A stretch of 44,340 nucleotides of DNA, from contig CAZZIZ010000005.1 of assembly GCA_964654535.1 (NCBI GenBank), positions 1 to 44,340 of the forward strand, written 5' to 3'. This DNA comes from CAZZIZ01 sp964654535 (lineage in GTDB: Bacteria > Bacteroidota > Bacteroidia > Chitinophagales > UBA2359). Positions 40,018-44,340 of this stretch are shown here, piece by piece (positions within the stretch are counted from its first letter, which is position 1; each line of letters begins with the position of its first letter). The notes beneath the pieces were generated by a model that made no database searches, was not told the DNA's origin, and saw only the letters and a list, made by a program, of their open reading frames with translations. The position numbers and the translations under genes are program-made.

Positions 40018-41625
40018 TTATTCCCTCGACAATTGAAAGTCTAATTTTGTGGCGATGGCATTAATGGTGAAAATAACGCTCAATTGCTGCTCCGTTGAGC
40101 TGTCGACTGTTCTAGTCCATGTTTCCATACCGCCATTCTGATTTGTAATAATTACGTCTTGGCCGCTTATCTCCCATGTAAACATATCAACTAATTGAAG
40201 AAGATTCCCTAAGGTGCTGAAAGAAGTATTTCTACTTCCGGTCATATCCGCATTAAAAGTAAAAGTGCCAGAACCTTCGGCATCCTCTACGGTCGAGCCA
40301 ATTGTCGATTCTACAGAATCTATATTCCAAGTGCCAATAATATTCTCTTGAGTCACTGTACCAATTTCACTTAAATCAACAATCTTCCCTGAGAACAAAA
40401 CATTGTTGTTTACGCGATCGCGTATGTAAAACAGAAATGGACGGTTCACGTTCATCATAGGTTGAGGATCGACAGAAGTCGTACCGACTTCTATAATGGT
40501 AACTGCCGCAGCTTCAGTACCCTCTTCATCTATTTCCAAAAACGTTTTATGAATAATGCGGCTCACAGCCAAGTCCCAGCCTTCTTGTATGTTTTCGAGA
40601 GAACCAGGAGTAAATACATCAGGCATTCCCATTTGCTCCAAGACTTCGGCCAGTTGAACGTCGTAGGCCATTTCAAATTTGGGCATCGAGAGTATAACTT
40701 CCGTTTCTTCCAACTGATCTATTGCATTTTCAAAATCTGAGTCAGAAAAAGCTTCGACAAAATCATTTACATCTCCGTTGGGAAGAACAACACTCAAACT
40801 AAAGGCATCATTGCCATAAGGAATATCAATGGCTTTGAACTCGCTATTCTCCGTGAATAAGAAATCATTCGTCTGACGCATATAGTCAACGTCAGAAAAG
40901 TCGCCGCTGAGAGATTCGAAAGGACCTGTAAAAGTCAGTTCAGAATCGAAGGTGTACTTCCAATCAGCGTTGAAGTAGATCGCATTGATTAGATAAATAA
41001 CCGTAAGTGGTGGAATTTGATCAAGCGCGTTATTAATGTTTCCGCCAGTATTATCCGAAATCCAAGTATTGATTTCATCAAGAACCGCGGGATCAGAAAA
41101 ATCGCGACTAAAGTAATCGCTACCCAAAAACTCTTGGGCGTAGTTCAGGAATTCCTCTTTGGCCTCAAAACCTTCCACACCCCAAATAGAATTGGCGATG
41201 TCAAGCCTGACATCACTATCGAGGCTGCCAAGTTCTTCTAGCAAGCAAAAGTAGTTTTGGTTGTGTGATTCTAGGTCAAGACCATTTAAGCGCAGTACTT
41301 CATCCATTTGCTCAGCGCCAGATCCGTTCGTCCCGTTGTACAACATAGCAAGCGCTATGGAAATACTCATTGGACTAATAAATACATTCTCTTCTAGCTC
41401 GCCTCCATTTATGCGCTGCATTATTTCGAAGGCAAAAGCACGGTTTGAATCGTATTGTGCAGAGTTATCGAAATTCTCACAAGACTTTGGTGCAGCCAAG
41501 ACACCTTCGTTCATTTCTTCCTCCTCAAACATTTCTTCTTGTTCGTTGGTAACCACATCGTCGTCTCCATCACAAGCACTAAAAAGAAAACAACAGCTAA
41601 ATAATAGTATTACTAAGTGTTTCAT
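40018..41625 (-). CDS. Serpin lipoprotein with C-terminal lipocalin-like extension
   Basis: A 535-residue protease inhibitor. The lipoprotein signal ends FLFSAC and is followed by DGDDD, resembling a Bacteroidota surface export signal. The serpin core (about 50-420) shows NVFISPMSISIALAMLYNG, INAIYFNADWKYTF, the hinge EEGTEAAAVTIIEV, and NRPFLFYIRD with FSGKIVD at its end. Serpins trap serine, or some cysteine, proteases by insertion of the reactive loop; the hinge here has the small residues needed for this. Counting from the hinge puts P1-P1' near Thr-Ser (inference). About 105 extra residues (IIGTWNIDSVES, GTFTFNADMTGS, FTWEISGQDVIITN) look like a lipocalin-like beta domain absent from its paralogue upstream. 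Confidence 0.93.
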   Translation of the reverse strand: MKHLVILLFSCCFLFSACDGDDDVVTNEQEEMFEEEEMNEGVLAAPKSCENFDNSAQYDSNRAFAFEIMQRINGGELEENVFISPMSISIALAMLYNGTNGSGAEQMDEVLRLNGLDLESHNQNYFCLLEELGSLDSDVRLDIANSIWGVEGFEAKEEFLNYAQEFLGSDYFSRDFSDPAVLDEINTWISDNTGGNINNALDQIPPLTVIYLINAIYFNADWKYTFDSELTFTGPFESLSGDFSDVDYMRQTNDFLFTENSEFKAIDIPYGNDAFSLSVVLPNGDVNDFVEAFSDSDFENAIDQLEETEVILSMPKFEMAYDVQLAEVLEQMGMPDVFTPGSLENIQEGWDLAVSRIIHKTFLEIDEEGTEAAAVTIIEVGTTSVDPQPMMNVNRPFLFYIRDRVNNNVLFSGKIVDLSEIGTVTQENIIGTWNIDSVESTIGSTVEDAEGSGTFTFNADMTGSRNTSFSTLGNLLQLVDMFTWEISGQDVIITNQNGGMETWTRTVDSSTEQQLSVIFTINAIATKLDFQLSRE

Positions 41626-41803
41626 ATCACTAATTTAAGTCTAAAACAATATAAGTCTAAAACGAATTTTCTTCTCTCCGAGTTGCTTAGAGAATATGGT
41701 TAAAATCTGAAGGTGCTCATACAATTTTATGACAATCGAAAACTCTAATGTGCCGTCGATTCGTCGGGCTTCCATCGCTTCAAAAAGGTGAACACTGGCA
41801 CAC

Positions 41804-43069
41804 CTATAAATTCGGATCAACAATTTTTCCAGAGAACAACACATTATTATTCACGCGATCCCGTATATAGAAAAGGAAAGGACGATTCACGTTCATAGTC
41901 GGCTCAGGGTCTATCGAGGTATTCTCTGCGATTTCTATAATTGTAACGCCAGCGGCTTCGGTTCCGACTTCGTCAATTTCCAAAAAGGTCTGGTGAATAA
42001 CGCGGCTTACAAATAAGTCCCAGCCTTCTTGAATGTTCTCCAAGGAACCGCTCTTAAAAACAGCGGGCATTCCCATCTCCGCTAACACATCATTCAGGAG
42101 CAACTTAAATTCCAACTCGAACTTAGGCATAGTAAGCAAGACCTCGGTTTCTTCCATTTGATCAATTGCATCTACAAGTGCCGCCTCAGAAAAATCAGCT
42201 ACAAAATCATTTATGTCTTGGTTAGGTAGAATTATGCTTAGACTAAACGCATCATTGGCATATGGAATATCAATTGCCTTGTACTGATCAGCTTCCAAAA
42301 ATCGGTAGTTATTCTTTTGAAGCATAAATTCAACCTGAGAAAGGTCACCACTCAAGGTTCCGAAAGAGCCCTCGAAAGTCAATTCAGGGTCAAAAGAGTA
42401 TTTCCAATCGGCATTGAAGTAAATGGCGTTAATTAAGTACATAACAACGTTGCCTGGAATCATATCGAGTGCATTTGTAATATTGCCTTCTGTTTTATTG
42501 GCTATCCAGTCGTTGATTTCGTCTAGTACTGCCGGGTCTGAAAAATCTCGACTTAAGAATTCGCTGTCGAGGAAAATGTCTGCGTAGTTGAGGAACTCTT
42601 CTTTTGCTTCAAAATCGTTTCTCGACCAAATAGAGTTGGCAATATTGAGCACCACATCGTTGTCGAGACTGGTAACTTCTTCTATTAGACAATGGTAGTT
42701 TTGGTTATGTGTTTCTAGATCCAGACCATTTAAGCGAAGCACTTGGTCCATTTGTTCTATGCCTGCACCGCTCGCACCGTTATACAACATAGCCAAAGCA
42801 ATAGAAACACTCATTGGGCTAATGAAAATATTCTCCTCGGCATAAGGTCCTTCATCCGATTCACTTTCATTGACAGACTGCAATAAGTCGAATGCGAAGG
42901 CACGATTGGAATTGTATTGAACAGTGTTATCGAAGTCCGAGCAGGACTTTGGCGCAAGAAGGCCGGTGTCTGTTGGCATTGGCTCATCTATAAGACTAGT
43001 ATCGTCATCTCTGTCACAAGCGCTAAATAGCAATGCAGAAAAAAGGAGCAGCATCAATAAATGTTTCAT
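41804..43069 (-). CDS. Serpin lipoprotein, tandem paralogue without extension
   Basis: A 421-residue serpin, plainly a paralogue of the next gene: the same signal and Asp-rich start (FSAC then DRDDD), the same NIFISPMSVSIALAMLYNG, INAIYFNADWKYSF and NRPFLFYIRDRVNNNVLFSGKIVD end, stopping right after it (PNL). The hinge is EVGTEAAGVTIIEI, with Gly at one Ala position and Val for the second Glu. The following loop differs from its partner in sequence and by one residue, placing P1 near Asn (inference). Bases just before both ATG codons (ACTTAAATTAG-GATATGAAACA) are nearly the same, so the duplication included the 5' region. The two genes lie 178 bases apart. Confidence 0.94.
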   Translation of the reverse strand: MKHLLMLLLFSALLFSACDRDDDTSLIDEPMPTDTGLLAPKSCSDFDNTVQYNSNRAFAFDLLQSVNESESDEGPYAEENIFISPMSVSIALAMLYNGASGAGIEQMDQVLRLNGLDLETHNQNYHCLIEEVTSLDNDVVLNIANSIWSRNDFEAKEEFLNYADIFLDSEFLSRDFSDPAVLDEINDWIANKTEGNITNALDMIPGNVVMYLINAIYFNADWKYSFDPELTFEGSFGTLSGDLSQVEFMLQKNNYRFLEADQYKAIDIPYANDAFSLSIILPNQDINDFVADFSEAALVDAIDQMEETEVLLTMPKFELEFKLLLNDVLAEMGMPAVFKSGSLENIQEGWDLFVSRVIHQTFLEIDEVGTEAAGVTIIEIAENTSIDPEPTMNVNRPFLFYIRDRVNNNVLFSGKIVDPNL

Positions 43070-43130
43070 ATCGCTAATTTAAGTGTTAAACGAGCGACCT
43101 GTTGTTTGGGTTGCCAAGAACATGGCCTAT

Positions 43131-43985
43131 TTAGTCTGAATGCTGGCTTAACCAATCTATGGTTTGAGACCACAAGACCTTTTTCTTAGAACTGAAGAAG
43201 GTCATATGACCTAAGGAACTGAATCCGTAATCTGAAGGAAGCAAAGCGACAATCCTCTTTTTGGACTGCTTATGAAGGCGAGCCATATCTCTAACATTGG
43301 CTTCATTGGCTATGTCGTCATCTGGGGCATACAACCAGCAGGAAGGTGTCTTTAAAGTATGGTACAAATGATCTTGAACTTCCTTGCCAAAGGCGGTTTC
43401 TACATAACCGACTCCATTGCACCATTCGCTCCATTGGGCAGCAACAAGTTTAGGAAGCGGCTCCCCCATACCAAACCAATTCGATTTGGTGTGCCCGAAT
43501 ATTGCGTTGCTTACTGGAATTACAAAATTCATGAAAAAAGTCCCCTTTGTTTTGAAAGGTTGTTTCCAGTTTCGAATGCTCCCGGATGAACAGGCATAGT
43601 TGAAAATCGAACTTAGCGATTCGGCGTTCGGCATTAATCCTATGAGTTGTCCCCCAGCGCTATGTCCAACTAGGTGGTACTTAGTTTCTGGGAATAGGGA
43701 TTTTAGCTTTTCCAAAACAGCGGACATATCTAGTTGCCCCCAGTTTACCAATGATGCGCCTACATTATTTAAGTCTTCCCCTCTAGACTTTCCGATTCCT
43801 CTATTATCAAAAGTTATGGTGGCGAAGCCGTTTTCTGCTAAGTGCTTGGCGAATGAAAAATAGAACTGTTGTTTAATGCCTGTGGCAGGAGCGATCATTA
43901 CCGCTCCTTTTAGTTCACTGGCTTCGAATAAAGTTGCGCTCAACTTTATGCCGTCGGAACATTCTATGCTTAGTTCTTTTCTCAG
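43131..43985 (-). CDS. Alpha/beta hydrolase, YcjY/serine aminopeptidase-like
   Basis: An alpha/beta hydrolase of about 284 residues. Motifs: APATGIKQQFYFSFAKHLAENGF, FDNRGIGKSRG (oxyanion region), the nucleophile elbow GHSAGGQ, YAPDDDIA (Asp) and LGHMTFF (His). The first ordinary start, TTG 43943, cuts into the conserved beta strand; the frame continues upstream as RKELSIECSDGIKL, the normal family N-terminus, up to an in-frame stop at 44004-44006. No ATG, GTG or TTG lies there, so initiation at CTG 43985 or an ATT is implied. Element G ends only about 20 bases beyond that stop, so an insertion may have altered the 5' end. Substrate unknown. Confidence 0.85.
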   Translation of the reverse strand: MRKELSIECSDGIKLSATLFEASELKGAVMIAPATGIKQQFYFSFAKHLAENGFATITFDNRGIGKSRGEDLNNVGASLVNWGQLDMSAVLEKLKSLFPETKYHLVGHSAGGQLIGLMPNAESLSSIFNYACSSGSIRNWKQPFKTKGTFFMNFVIPVSNAIFGHTKSNWFGMGEPLPKLVAAQWSEWCNGVGYVETAFGKEVQDHLYHTLKTPSCWLYAPDDDIANEANVRDMARLHKQSKKRIVALLPSDYGFSSLGHMTFFSSKKKVLWSQTIDWLSQHSD

Positions 43986-44025
43986 GGAAATTTTTGCTCG
44001 AATTTACGGGAAAAGCTTAATTCTT

Positions 44026-44213
44026 GCGTGAGGGATAGGAATGATGCGACCGAATGGGAGCAGTCTCCTTTGTGAGGCTAGTAATTGCTTAGCTCGCAGA
44101 GCTAGAAGCAATTTCTTAAGCTGAACAAGAAGGAGACCGAAGCGAAGCGAAGTCATGGATAGCCCGACCCCGAACTTTGTGCGCAGCACAAGATGTGAGT
44201 GGGGCACGCCCAA
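44026..44213 (-). repeat. Intergenic hairpin element, copy G
   Basis: Minus-strand copy starting TTGGGCGTGCCCC at 44213 and ending CTATCCCTCACGC at 44026. Hairpin 1 is short (about TTGTGC with GCACAA around GCG/GCA, 44177-44190). The centre GGGGTCGGGCTATCC and the following CGCTTCGCTTCGGTC are nearly identical to copy A. Hairpin 2 (44083-44113) pairs AATTGCT with AGCAATT under the tip TC-TAGCTC-TGC-GAGCTA. TTCGGTCGCA before the right end matches copy D. The rest of 43986-44340 shows no complete gene. Confidence 0.9.
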
Positions 44214-44340
44214 TGTCATTAAGTTAAGCCGTTATTCCAGCGATTCAGTAAACCGAAAAGTCATTCCGAGTCTAATTTGGCCTGCCGTTTATCTTAAAGG
44301 GCTGCCGTACTGGCCTTACTTTTTCTCCTTGCATCGCGAC

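Noticed and set aside
44004..44219. 71-codon minus-strand frame near the right edge
   Set aside because: It coincides with repeat copy G; similar frames do not occur in the other copies, so it is not a conserved peptide.
1..44340. Search for tRNA, rRNA, transposase and phage genes
   Set aside because: No cloverleaf, ribosomal RNA core or transposase/integrase motif was recognised on either strand by eye.

Overview
This window reads as a draft-assembly scaffold from a member of the Bacteroidota. The evidence is two canonical type IX secretion (T9SS) type A C-terminal sorting domains, a CarboxypepD_reg/DUF5686 outer-membrane protein, a Lacal_2735-type small protein, acid-rich lipoprotein N-termini, a long-form urocanate hydratase and an exact TAnnTTTG promoter box. 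The secreted-protein style (DWVxLELRD module, dockerin-like tails, DGIQNxxExGIDCGG motifs) recalls marine Saprospiria/Flavobacteriia, but genus cannot be fixed from sequence alone. No tRNA, rRNA, CRISPR array or transposase was seen. Three runs of 100 N are each flanked by identical 55-bp copies, so they are unmerged contig overlaps rather than real gaps.

Layout. 1-1336: an intergenic repeat element and a chromate transporter. 1483-18287: an all-minus-strand island of large exported proteins: an adhesin-like protein, a gingipain-family C25 peptidase, a 1719-residue repeat protein, a small T9SS protein, an M43 metalloprotease and an M12B-like metalloprotease with a CUB-like region. They share and shuffle one N-terminal domain and one C-terminal module. 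18466-20957: a DUF1508/YegP-repeat, coiled-coil, OmpA fusion and a 57-residue protein with its own terminator. 21156-25390: a tight plus-strand cassette of polysaccharide deacetylase, GT4 glycosyltransferase, methyltransferase and T9SS-exported sulfatase. 25398-31932: DUF5686 protein, SGNH hydrolase plus TrmL, beta-barrel protein, beta carbonic anhydrase, CD225 protein plus DUF2752 protein. 31937-38848: urocanate hydratase, TM2 protein, divergent metallophosphoesterase lipoprotein and CotH/beta-helix protein. 38968-43985: Lacal_2735 protein, RRM RNA-binding protein, two tandem serpin lipoproteins and an alpha/beta hydrolase.

The most unusual signal is non-coding. Seven copies (A-G) of a 190-360 bp intergenic element carry conserved ends (TTTGGGCGTGCCC and TATCCCTCACGC), a conserved centre (GGTCGGGCT) and two hairpins. 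Their outer arms differ from copy to copy yet stay complementary, while the hairpin tips and a two-base TC bulge are conserved. Five copies follow directly after the stop of a same-strand gene. This pattern fits a structured RNA or a REP/MITE-like element family and is the best candidate for something undescribed.

The genes suggest a surface-attached heterotroph that digests proteins and modifies or degrades sulfated polysaccharide outside the cell, while surface serpins may guard against proteases. This functional picture is inference from domains.
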